Assembly: GCA_937902665.1 (NCBI GenBank)
Contig: CALELM010000006.1
Coordinates: 1 to 12,137 of the forward strand
Direction: 5' to 3'
DNA length: 12,137 bases
Origin: an uncultured Selenomonadaceae bacterium
GTDB taxonomy: Bacteria; Bacillota; Negativicutes; Selenomonadales; Selenomonadaceae
Shown here: piece by piece, positions 1 through 6,002 of the stretch
Position numbering within the stretch: position 1 is the stretch's first letter
How the letters are laid out: the number at the start of each line of letters is the position of its first letter
The notes under the pieces: generated by a model
Database searches by the model: none
Told to the model about the DNA's origin: nothing
What the model saw: the letters and a program-made list of their open reading frames with translations, nothing else
Program-made: the position numbers and the translations under genes

Positions 1-53
1 TGAGGGGGTAGTGTTCACAAGACGTATGGGTTCAAGTCCCATCAACCGCACCA
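1..53 (+). tRNA. tRNA-Leu(GAG), 3' part, truncated by window start
   Basis: The window opens at U33, so the anticodon GAG is at 2-4. After the 3' half of the anticodon stem comes a long class II variable arm (GTT/GAC stem, loop CACAA, about 17-28). The T arm follows, ATGGG-TTCAAGT-CCCAT at 26-42, then the acceptor strand CAACCGCA and an encoded CCA at 51-53. The long variable arm limits it to Leu, Ser or Tyr. The discriminator A and the order GAG-GG-GGTAG-TG match known bacterial tRNA-Leu(GAG) genes. The 5' half lies outside the window, so the acceptor stem cannot be checked. Confidence 0.9.
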
Positions 54-208
54 TTCTTCTAATCTGTTTTTTTGTTGTTGCGGGATTTTTTATGAATACA
101 GTCTTTTTTATTGCTGCAAAGTCTAATATATCGAATTTTTAGAGGTTTCCTATGAGGTTGCTTTTGTGATGCGTAGATATCAGTGGATTTTTTGTGGAGG
201 TGAAGGTT

Positions 209-556
209 ATGGAGGATTGCATTTTTTGCAAGATTGCACGGAAGGAGATTCCTTCCAATATCGTTTACGAGGATGATCAGGTGATAGCATTCAAGGATCT
301 GGAACCGCAGGCTCCCGTGCATGTGCTAGTCATTCCAAAGAAGCATGTGGAAAGCGTATTAGCTCTCACGGAAGATGATAGGGAGCTGGCAGGGCATATT
401 CTTTGCAAGGTCGTTCCGCAGCTTGCAAAGGAGCTTGGTGTTGATGAAAATGGCTTCCGTTTGGTCGCCAATACGGGAAAAGATGGACAGCAGACTGTAA
501 AGCATCTGCATTTCCATCTCATTGGCGGACGTTCCATGCAGTGGCCGCCGGGCTGA
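209..556 (+). CDS. HIT family protein (HinT-like nucleotide hydrolase/transferase)
   Basis: 115 aa, the usual size of bacterial Hint-type histidine triad proteins, which hydrolyse purine nucleotide phosphoramidates such as AMP-lysine in the cytoplasm. The catalytic triad H-L-H-F-H-L is at residues 99-104, preceded by the conserved stretch around N88-T89-G90 and Q94-Q95-T96-V97. The N-terminal C4-x2-C7 pair and the I-P-S-x-I-V-Y segment are typical of the zinc-containing subgroup. A longer reading from GTG at 194 is possible, but GGAGG at 196-200 sits 8 nt before ATG 209 and overlaps that GTG, so ATG 209 is the real start. The gene follows tRNA-Leu by about 155 nt. No clear promoter or terminator of its own was seen. 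Family assignment is firm; the exact substrate is not. Confidence 0.93.
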   Translation: MEDCIFCKIARKEIPSNIVYEDDQVIAFKDLEPQAPVHVLVIPKKHVESVLALTEDDRELAGHILCKVVPQLAKELGVDENGFRLVANTGKDGQQTVKHLHFHLIGGRSMQWPPG

Positions 557-565
557 TTTTTCTGG

Positions 566-594
566 TTGACATTTTTCGTGTGTTTATGTAAAAT
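566..594 (+). promoter_or_regulatory. Sigma-A type promoter of rpsU
   Basis: A perfect -35 box TTGACA at 566-571 is followed by a 17-bp spacer and the -10 box TAAAAT at 589-594. Transcription would start near 601, giving a leader of roughly 60 nt before the rpsU start. This is the best promoter match in the window and fits a highly expressed ribosomal protein gene. Confidence 0.85.
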
Positions 595-659
595 ATTATC
601 GTGTGATTGTGATTTTGAAACACGCACTCCCAAGAATACTTGGAGGGGGGGAATAAATT

Positions 660-842
660 ATGGCAAACGAAGTGAAAGTTGGTAAAAACGAATCAATCGA
701 CAGTGCTCTCCGCCGCTTCAAGCGTACGTGCCAGAAGGCTGGTACTTTGGCTGAGGTAAGAAAACGTGAACATTACGAGAAGCCGAGCGTTCGCCGCAAG
801 AAGAAGTCTGAGGCAGCACGCAAGCGCAAGTTCAGAGGTTAA
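660..842 (+). CDS. rpsU: 30S ribosomal protein bS21
   Basis: 60 aa, lysine/arginine rich, the standard length for bS21 of Firmicutes. The small-subunit protein helps mRNA base-pair with the 3' end of 16S rRNA at initiation. Recognisable features are the N-terminal V-K-V-x-K-N-E-S-I-D segment, the central A-L-R-R-F-K-R and G-T-L-A-E-V-R-K-R-E-H-Y-E-K-P stretch, and a very basic C-terminus. The ribosome binding site is a strong GGAGGGGGG run about 10 nt before ATG 660. The gene has its own near-consensus promoter at 566-594 and is followed by a hairpin terminator before yqeY, the gene usually linked to it in Firmicutes. Confidence 0.97.
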   Translation: MANEVKVGKNESIDSALRRFKRTCQKAGTLAEVRKREHYEKPSVRRKKKSEAARKRKFRG

Positions 843-848
843 AGCATC

Positions 849-881
849 AGCACCTGCAAAGTTGTTTTGTGGGTGCTTTTT
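849..881 (+). terminator. Intrinsic terminator/attenuator between rpsU and yqeY
   Basis: Arm 849-860 (AGCACCTGCAAA) pairs with 866-877 (TTTGTGGGTGCT), giving about 12 pairs including two G-U wobbles around a 5-nt loop. It is followed by a short U tract at 877-881. It begins 6 nt after the rpsU stop. yqeY has no obvious promoter of its own, so this probably releases most transcripts after rpsU and lets a fraction read into yqeY. Confidence 0.8.
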
Positions 882-902
882 GCATAGTAGGAGGTATTTC
901 TT

Positions 903-1349
903 ATGGCATTGAAGGAAAAAATCTCAGAAGATATGAAGGCCGCGATGAAGGCGCACGAAAAGGATCGTCTTGCAGTGATTCGCATGGTGCGTTCCGCAAT
1001 TCGGCAGATGGAGATTGACGGAAAGAAGGAGCTGGACGATGAGGGCGTGATTGCTGTCATCAGCAAGGAAGTTAAGATGCGCAAGGATTCTTTGGAGGAA
1101 TTCCAAAAGGGCGGACGGGAGGACTTGGTGGCAAAGACACAGGCTGAAATTGATGTCCTGCTTCCCTACCTGCCAAAGCAGCTTTCGGAGGAGGAGATTA
1201 CAGCCTTGGTGAAGGAAGCTGTGGAACAGACGGGAGCTTCTGCTCCAAAGGATATGGGAAAGGTCATGGGGGTGCTGATGCCGAAGGTTAAGGGACGTGC
1301 TGACGGAAAGCTGGTCAATGGTATCGTCAAATCCATGCTGCAGGGATAA
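903..1349 (+). CDS. yqeY: GatB/YqeY domain protein
   Basis: 148 aa, full length for the YqeY family. It is an all-helical cytoplasmic protein related to the C-terminal tail domain of the GatB amidotransferase subunit, which binds tRNA. Stand-alone YqeY proteins are often linked to tRNA-dependent amidation, but their role is not well proven. Family hallmarks seen are the N-terminal L-K-E-K-I-S-E-D-M-K-x-A-M-K-A segment, R-L-x-V-I-R-M-V-R-S-A-I near residues 24-35, the L-L-P-Y-L-P-K-Q-L motif and a C-terminal G-K-V-M-G-x-L-M-P-K-V-K-G-R-A-D-G stretch. GGAGG at 890-894 is 8 nt before ATG 903. It lies 60 nt after rpsU, the conserved Firmicutes order, with an attenuator between them. Confidence 0.93.
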   Translation: MALKEKISEDMKAAMKAHEKDRLAVIRMVRSAIRQMEIDGKKELDDEGVIAVISKEVKMRKDSLEEFQKGGREDLVAKTQAEIDVLLPYLPKQLSEEEITALVKEAVEQTGASAPKDMGKVMGVLMPKVKGRADGKLVNGIVKSMLQG

Positions 1350-1360
1350 TGTGAGTTTTG

Positions 1361-1394
1361 TGCTGTGCATTCTTTGAATGCACAGTATTTTTTT
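1361..1394 (+). terminator. Intrinsic terminator of rpsU-yqeY
   Basis: CTGTGCATTC (1363-1372) pairs perfectly with GAATGCACAG (1376-1385) around a 3-nt loop. The stem can extend by two outer pairs (T1361-A1387, G1362-T1386). A 7-T tract follows at 1388-1394. It is 12 nt past the yqeY stop and closes this transcription unit. Confidence 0.92.
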
Positions 1395-1471
1395 GCAAAA
1401 GAGGAAAACTGGAGTGTTTTGTTGAATCTACAAAATAGGAGTTATTTCATTGCATGAAAGGGGATGTTTGT

Positions 1472-2248
1472 ATGAAAAGGATAGGAAGGCTTGTGCTCTT
1501 GCTTTTGTTGTGCGCATCTTGTTCCCTTGCTTTTGCTGAGGGGAGAGAGGATGACAAAGCAGGAAATGTTTCTTGGGCATGGATTTATTCAGATGCTTAT
1601 CAGACGGTTGACCGAGAGGAATTTTCCTTTCGGGATGAAGCGATTGAGCGAGGACCTATGGATATTATCATACGGGCCTCGACCAGCAAGGCGCGCGCAA
1701 CACTGAATGTTTATGGGGCGCAGCGGGCAGTCAATGTGTTTCAGGCAAATGCTGTGCCGGAGGATGGCATGTATATCCTCTTTGATTTGGAAGCGAGATA
1801 TGCTGATGATGTGATGATCCTCAAGAACCGCAAGCTTTATACTAAGTCAGGAGAACTGGCAGCGCAGCTTGATGAACCGTTTTTGGTATATGCTTCCAAT
1901 CCGGATGCGGAGCAGCGGGAACTTTATATTGCGATTGCGTGCAAGTCAGCAGGCATTGAGGCACGAGAGCTGATGGGAATGGACAAGGTGATTCCTGTTC
2001 AAGGTTGCAATGTCGCAATTCGTTCGACACGGCTGGGGACTGACAAAGTTGTGGTCGAGGTGTCTGACGGGAGCGAATATGTTCCGTATAGCTACTCCTT
2101 GGATGGTTCGTATGTTACGGTTCGGGATCAGACGAGGCATGTTGAATTTGGTTCCTTGGAGGACGAGGTTTACCAAATGGCAATGAAGTATGCAAAGAAG
2201 TATCCAATCTGGTGTGAACGCTTGAAGAATAATGGTTTCCGTCATTGA
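1472..2248 (+). CDS. Secreted protein of unknown function
   Basis: 258 aa, not recognised as a member of a named family. The N-terminus is a classical signal peptide: basic M-K-R-I-G-R, a leucine-rich core, and a probable signal peptidase I site after A-F-A near residue 22. The two cysteines in the core do not make a convincing lipobox. The mature part is mixed charged/hydrophobic with alternating short strands and no internal membrane segment, and its basic C-terminus has helical character. ATG 1472 is preferred because AAGGGG at 1458-1463 lies about 8 nt upstream. An in-frame ATG at 1454 would add six residues (M-K-G-D-V-C) and has a poorer site (AGGAG, about 12 nt upstream). The gene stands alone between two terminators. 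I see no catalytic motif and assign no function. Confidence 0.8.
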   Translation: MKRIGRLVLLLLLCASCSLAFAEGREDDKAGNVSWAWIYSDAYQTVDREEFSFRDEAIERGPMDIIIRASTSKARATLNVYGAQRAVNVFQANAVPEDGMYILFDLEARYADDVMILKNRKLYTKSGELAAQLDEPFLVYASNPDAEQRELYIAIACKSAGIEARELMGMDKVIPVQGCNVAIRSTRLGTDKVVVEVSDGSEYVPYSYSLDGSYVTVRDQTRHVEFGSLEDEVYQMAMKYAKKYPIWCERLKNNGFRH

Positions 2249-2286
2249 GCTTGCAGATATGCAAGTGTCGGTGATAGGGTAGAAGC

Positions 2287-2331
2287 AACACTGACCTATG
2301 GCTTTTGTTGGCGATAGGCCAGTGTTTTTTT
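2287..2331 (+). terminator. Intrinsic terminator of the secreted orphan gene
   Basis: AACACTG (2287-2293) pairs with CAGTGTT (2320-2326). After one mismatch, CCTAT (2295-2299) pairs with ATAGG (2314-2318), leaving a 14-nt loop. A run of T follows from 2325 to 2331. A smaller 6-bp hairpin without a U tract (2250-2255 with 2260-2265) sits between the stop codon and this element. Confidence 0.85.
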
Positions 2332-2392
2332 GTGTGCATGAAAAAAATAGAAAAATTTTTTAAAATCCTGTAATGCATTTCGGTTTTCATCG

Positions 2393-2398
2393 TATAAA
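2393..2398 (+). promoter_or_regulatory. Possible -10 element upstream of the paralog pair
   Basis: TATAAA at 2393-2398, followed directly by GTATAG, lies about 57 nt before the first paralog in an A/T-rich leader. No acceptable TTGACA-like box is found 16-18 bp upstream. Either the promoter depends on an activator or alternative sigma factor, or the real promoter is elsewhere in 2332-2454. Confidence 0.35.
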
Positions 2399-2454
2399 GT
2401 ATAGAAGGGAAACGAAGAACGACGGTTTCAACAAAAAAGAAAGGGTGAACGAGT

Positions 2455-2937
2455 ATGGGTTTTTATTTGAAGGTAGAAGGAACAAGTACCGTTGAATTTA
2501 AGGAGGAAAACTTGAATTCGATAGATTTCTTGTCTAACACGACATCTCCGATTTCTGATTCGGAAATGGCAGAGCTGCTTTTTTCTTCCGGTGTGACTAA
2601 GTCAGAAGCATCGGATGCACGTTCCGCTGATTTGGCTATGGGCTTGCGGATTAGCGGCAGGATTCAGTCCTCTTTGGAGGCAGCTGTTGCGGATGGGACG
2701 GTTGATTTGGCAAATTGGGCATTGGTGCCGTCGGATGCTGCGGATTGCTATCGAAAGGTTACGGCAAAGCTGATAACGGCAGGGCAGACGGTCAGGCAGT
2801 ATGTGATACCCAATGCGTTTGTCCTGTCCTATCAGGAAAAGCTGACGGATGAGACAGGAGCTGGTGAGTTTATCCTGATTGTGAGGCAGAAGCGAGACCT
2901 GAACGATAAGGTAGAGCTTTCGGGTGGATTCGAGTAA
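2455..2937 (+). CDS. Paralog A of a tandem pair, unknown function (tube-protein-like C-terminal half)
   Basis: 160 aa, acidic, with no signal peptide and no membrane segment, so cytoplasmic or exported by a specialised route. Residues 68-160 align without large gaps to residues 46-141 of the next gene. Shared positions include W88, R100, A109-G110, R114-x-Y116, P119-N120, Y126, E128, T134-G135-x-G137-E138, R144-Q145 and a C-terminal S-G-G-F. The alternating strand pattern with an aromatic-E-rich turn and G-E-F-x-L-x-x-R-Q reminds me of beta-barrel tail-tube/Hcp-type proteins. That is a resemblance from memory, not a database result. The N-terminal 67 residues differ from the paralog. The start has AAGGGTG at about 2441-2447 as ribosome binding site. 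It is 31 nt before the second copy, so likely one operon. Confidence 0.8.
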   Translation: MGFYLKVEGTSTVEFKEENLNSIDFLSNTTSPISDSEMAELLFSSGVTKSEASDARSADLAMGLRISGRIQSSLEAAVADGTVDLANWALVPSDAADCYRKVTAKLITAGQTVRQYVIPNAFVLSYQEKLTDETGAGEFILIVRQKRDLNDKVELSGGFE

Positions 2938-2968
2938 GTGGAATGATGTGGAGAGGGAGGAATAAGTC

Positions 2969-3394
2969 ATGGCATTTGCAATTACGATAAAGGATCCGGA
3001 AATCAAGCTGGAGGAGGAAAGCACGAGAAGCGTCCAGTTGAGCGTGGATATTCCACCGACTAGCCAAGCCCGTGCGAAGGACATTGGCGTGACGCTCACT
3101 GTTGTCGGAAAGATTTTGGTGAATACGAGGGATGCCGGAACGGCGGCAGACAGTACGGCAAAGCTGTTGGAATGGTCCAAGGTTCCGGGGGAGAAGAAGG
3201 AAGCTTTCCGCAGTGTTGTGGTAGAGTCCAAGGCTGCAGGGATTACGACCAGAAAGTATGAGTTCCCGAATATGTACATTCTTGATTACAAGGAGGAATT
3301 CTCCAGTACGGACGGCACGGGGGAATATACCTTGCTGCTTCGTCAGGTACGCAGGGATGTCAAGGAAGTAAAGATTTCCGGTGGCTTCCAGTAA
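2969..3394 (+). CDS. Paralog B of a tandem pair, unknown function (tube-protein-like)
   Basis: 141 aa, soluble, no signal peptide. The C-terminal two thirds repeat the pattern of the upstream gene: W69, F80-R81, A90-G91, R95-x-Y97, P100-N101, Y107, E109, T117-G118-E119, R125-Q126 and S137-G-G-F140. The shared block runs from about residue 46 to the C-terminus. The N-terminus (M-A-F-A-I-T-I-K-D-P-E-I) is its own. GGGAGG at 2955-2960 lies 8 nt before ATG 2969, a stronger site than that of paralog A. A strong hairpin terminator follows. Function is unknown. The two proteins could form hetero-oligomers or be specialised copies of one structural subunit, but no baseplate, sheath or ATPase gene is in the window. 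Confidence 0.8.
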   Translation: MAFAITIKDPEIKLEEESTRSVQLSVDIPPTSQARAKDIGVTLTVVGKILVNTRDAGTAADSTAKLLEWSKVPGEKKEAFRSVVVESKAAGITTRKYEFPNMYILDYKEEFSSTDGTGEYTLLLRQVRRDVKEVKISGGFQ

Positions 3395-3423
3395 GGCAGA
3401 AAGGATATCTTGCAGGTGTTCAG

Positions 3424-3480
3424 CAAGAAATCGCAGCGATGACAAGCCTTCGCTGCGATTTCTTGTTTATTTCTTTTTCG
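3424..3480 (+). terminator. Strong terminator between convergent genes
   Basis: A perfect 16-bp stem pairs 3424-3439 with 3450-3465 around a 10-nt loop. On the plus strand a T-rich tract (3466-3485) follows, so it terminates the paralog pair. On the minus strand the hairpin begins 1 nt after the stop codon of the C11-like gene but lacks a U tract. Its role in that direction is therefore less certain. Confidence 0.9.
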
Positions 3481-5758
3481 TTTTTTCTTGGTTGAGATAC
3501 TTCTGGAAGGGAGAAAGGTATTCTTCGGGGACTTGCTCCTTCTTGACTTTCTTGATATTTTGGAAGGAAACAGCAAGCTTGTTCTTGATGCAGACAACGG
3601 CGGAATCAGAAAATGCCTGCTCTCCTTTTGGGGTTGCAAATTCAAAGGTGAGGAAGAACATGCCGTTTGTGATCTGGCTGTCGGAGAGGTCAAGCCCGTT
3701 GCTTCCAACCGTGAAGGCTTCCCCGTCTACGATGCCTTCGCCCTTATCCCTATTGTTTGCAAGATAGTAAAGCTGCGGTACGAGGAGGTCGCCTTCTTTT
3801 GGCATGTACCATGTGGTGGTTTCCTCCTCCTTGTCAGGACGTGCGCCGATAATCTCATATTTGTTTTCTTTTTGGTGGTAGAGAGCAAAGAGGTTATGGA
3901 GAACACCGTTGATCTTTAGCGGGATGCTGAAAAGAGTGCTGCCGTCTTTGCATTGATGAACTTCCGTCAGGATAATGCAGGAGTTGAGCGTGCATAGCTT
4001 TCCGTGAAAGTTCTCGCTGAAAATTCCTCTTTGCCAGTTCTTGTCGAGGTTTACGCTCGTTCCGATGTAGTAGCGTCCGGCAAAGTCCTTGCTGGGGTAG
4101 AATACATGGCAGAAAACATCTTGCAGGGAGGCAACCTCCTTATTGGAAAGACGGGCAGATACCGTCTCCCTGTCAGCGGAGAGAGGAAACTTGTGGAGCG
4201 ACTTGACAGGAAAATCAGTATCACGGAAAAATTTCTTGTACAGGTTTCGATAAGCTTCATTAGTATCTTGATTTTTCAGGAAGTCATTTAGCTCTTTCCT
4301 GTCACCACTGAGAGGAGCAAGTGTTGTGATGCGTGGGGATCTGTCCTTGTTGCCCTGTACTTGATAGGAAAGGGATTCCTTTAGGCTGTCTGCCAGCGGC
4401 TGGTAGGTTTTGAAGAGCAGGCGCTTGTTTCTTTTTGCAAGCTCCGGGATGTCGAGCAGGCTGGTAGAGCTTTCTGTTATGTCACTGCCATAGGGTTTTG
4501 CTTGCAGTGCATTTCGGTAGAACTGCGTGAGAGCGCCCGGATCGTTTTTGGAAAGCTCCAGCAGGTAGTTCCCCGTATTGCGGTATGCCTTGCTTAATGC
4601 ATTGTAGTTATTCAGGGAAAACAGGGAGAGCGAGGCATTTTTGAAGTTTTCGTCCTTTTTGCAATTTTTTAGGTAGCTTTTGCAGATGGAGATGCCAAGC
4701 TCCTCCGGTGTCAGCTTGCGGTTGCTTTTCAAGGTTTTGGAGAGTGCCTGATAATTCCATGCGTGCGTTGGTGTGCTGTCCTCGGATGCCAGCAGGTAGT
4801 CTGTGAACCTATGGCAAAGGTGCAGGGTCTCGATGTTGCCCATGAGCCCTGCATCGAAGCCGATGAGGGAGAAGGGGCTTTTTTTCTTGCTGAAGCTAGG
4901 GGGGAAGGCGATAGAAAGAGCATCGTGGAGATCCTTGGAGGAAAGGGCTTTTTTGCTTCGCTCGTCCCTGCAAACGCCATCGATAGGCCCTGCTCCGCTT
5001 CCCCAGAAGATCAGCGCATTGTACTTGGAAGGGAACTTGGCGGTATATTTCAGGAATTCCAGCAGGGTATGCGTACTGCCCATGCTGGCATCAGGAAGCT
5101 CCTCCAGAAGCACCAGTCCTTCGGAGCTGTAAGACCATCGGCAGATGCGGTTGTTCTTGAACATGGGATTCTTCCAGTTTTTTGTCCCGCCTGTCTGAAT
5201 GATGAACTCGACATCCTTGGGAAGCGGGGTTTTCATCAATGTCGCAATGCTATCGCTGGCGGTCCCGTTTTTGCTTTCCTCCTCGGAACCGCAGAGATAG
5301 AGGAAGATGGTCCAGCGTTTGGAGTCTTGCAGCGAAGCTTCTTCGGAGGGTGCGGACTGCTTCTTGCTTTGGAGGTTTTCCTCCTCCTTTTTCTTGTCGA
5401 GAAGATGAGGCTTTTCTTTTTTTTGTATTTCCGGAAAGTCCTTGAGAGCAGGTGAGGTGCAGGGTTCTGCAGTCCTTGGAATGGGCGTTTCCTGCGTGAT
5501 ATTGTCAGATGCTTTGGTCGTGCCGGAGTTTGTATCGGCAGTTTCTTTGGGCAGGTTATGCCCGGTATGTCCTGCAAGCTCATTTTGGGACGTTGCTTCT
5601 GTGAAATCATTTTGTGGGAGCGGTTGTGAAACGCTTTGCGATGCCTCTTGCAGAACCTTGTCTGCTTCCGAAGCGAGTGTGTGGTTCGGACAGGTGATGA
5701 AGCAGGAGGAGAGAAGGAAAAGTGCTGCAAGACCTTTGAATTTTCTTATTTGATGCAA
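3467..5758 (-). CDS. Exported clostripain-like (peptidase C11) protein, catalytic dyad replaced
   Basis: 763 aa. The N-terminus is a short export signal. L-S-S-C19 could be a lipobox; otherwise cleavage would fall after T-L-A near residue 29. A low-complexity S/T/E/K-rich linker follows to about residue 146, then the clostripain-like domain (about 148-380): the K-R-W-T-I-F-L-Y-L-C-G start, a V-E-F-I-I-Q-T-G-G-T motif, L-I-F-W-G-S-G-A-G near 249-257, G-V-C-R-D-E, and G-F-D-A-G-L-M-G-N-I-E at 300-310. Active C11 enzymes have His where S254 is and Cys where G304 is, so this copy is probably proteolytically dead. The C-terminal 380 residues match no domain I know. The frame is open throughout. 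Start: the longest reading begins at GTG 5767, but that codon lies inside the Shine-Dalgarno GAGGTGAT, which is ideally spaced for TTG 5758. It converges on the paralog pair. Confidence 0.85.
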   Translation of the reverse strand: MHQIRKFKGLAALFLLSSCFITCPNHTLASEADKVLQEASQSVSQPLPQNDFTEATSQNELAGHTGHNLPKETADTNSGTTKASDNITQETPIPRTAEPCTSPALKDFPEIQKKEKPHLLDKKKEEENLQSKKQSAPSEEASLQDSKRWTIFLYLCGSEEESKNGTASDSIATLMKTPLPKDVEFIIQTGGTKNWKNPMFKNNRICRWSYSSEGLVLLEELPDASMGSTHTLLEFLKYTAKFPSKYNALIFWGSGAGPIDGVCRDERSKKALSSKDLHDALSIAFPPSFSKKKSPFSLIGFDAGLMGNIETLHLCHRFTDYLLASEDSTPTHAWNYQALSKTLKSNRKLTPEELGISICKSYLKNCKKDENFKNASLSLFSLNNYNALSKAYRNTGNYLLELSKNDPGALTQFYRNALQAKPYGSDITESSTSLLDIPELAKRNKRLLFKTYQPLADSLKESLSYQVQGNKDRSPRITTLAPLSGDRKELNDFLKNQDTNEAYRNLYKKFFRDTDFPVKSLHKFPLSADRETVSARLSNKEVASLQDVFCHVFYPSKDFAGRYYIGTSVNLDKNWQRGIFSENFHGKLCTLNSCIILTEVHQCKDGSTLFSIPLKINGVLHNLFALYHQKENKYEIIGARPDKEEETTTWYMPKEGDLLVPQLYYLANNRDKGEGIVDGEAFTVGSNGLDLSDSQITNGMFFLTFEFATPKGEQAFSDSAVVCIKNKLAVSFQNIKKVKKEQVPEEYLSPFQKYLNQEKTKKK

Positions 5759-5883
5759 GGAAATCACCTCGTTAAGCTTATTGTTTGTCGATTGCTACAG
5801 TTTTTATTTCTATGGCAGGAGATAAAAATCCTTTTTTGCGATGAATTTTTAAAGGGAACTATGTGACAGGAAGGAAACTATAT

Positions 5884-5903
5884 GGTATCCTTTTAATAAT
5901 ACC
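5884..5903. repeat. Inverted repeat GGTAT-N10-ATACC in divergent intergenic region
   Basis: GGTAT (5884-5888) and ATACC (5899-5903) form a palindrome with a 10-nt A/T-rich centre. It sits in the 244-nt gap between the divergent C11-like gene (start 5758) and nfeD (start 6003). It could be an operator. No protein is assigned to it. Confidence 0.4.
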
Positions 5904-5942
5904 TAAAAATGTATCCAGATTGCTTAGGGATTTGTTTGGACG

Positions 5943-5963
5943 GAAAATGCTTATGGCATTTTC
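5943..5963 (+). repeat. Perfect 8-bp hairpin in the nfeD leader region
   Basis: GAAAATGC (5943-5950) pairs with GCATTTTC (5956-5963) around the 5-nt loop TTATG. It lies 40 nt upstream of the nfeD start. No U tract follows directly, so it is not a standard terminator. It may be a regulatory stem-loop or an operator dyad. No convincing promoter boxes for nfeD were found in 5759-6002. Confidence 0.5.
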
Positions 5964-6002
5964 TTGAACAATGGCGTTATAAAAATTAGGGAGGTGGTTT
6001 TT

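Noticed and set aside
54..193. Terminator or promoter between tRNA-Leu and the HIT gene
   Set aside because: Several T runs occur (67-73, 85-91), but none follows a stable hairpin. TTGTTG- and TTGCTG-like boxes lack a matching -10 box at 16-18 bp.
1454..1471. Upstream ATG adding six residues to the secreted protein
   Set aside because: The ribosome binding site is better placed for ATG 1472, which also begins directly with a typical M-K-R signal peptide.
2602..3445. Long minus-strand frames opposite the two paralogs
   Set aside because: The plus-strand proteins align with each other and have good ribosome binding sites. The minus frames overlap each other and show no motif.
4763..5455. 230-aa plus-strand open frame inside the C11-like gene
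   Set aside because: It is a shadow of the minus-strand gene, which carries clear family motifs and export signals. The plus frame has none.
3467..5758. C11-like gene as a decaying pseudogene
   Set aside because: The frame is intact over 763 codons, the signal peptide and start signals are preserved, and the active-site changes are clean double substitutions. A maintained pseudoenzyme fits better than decay.
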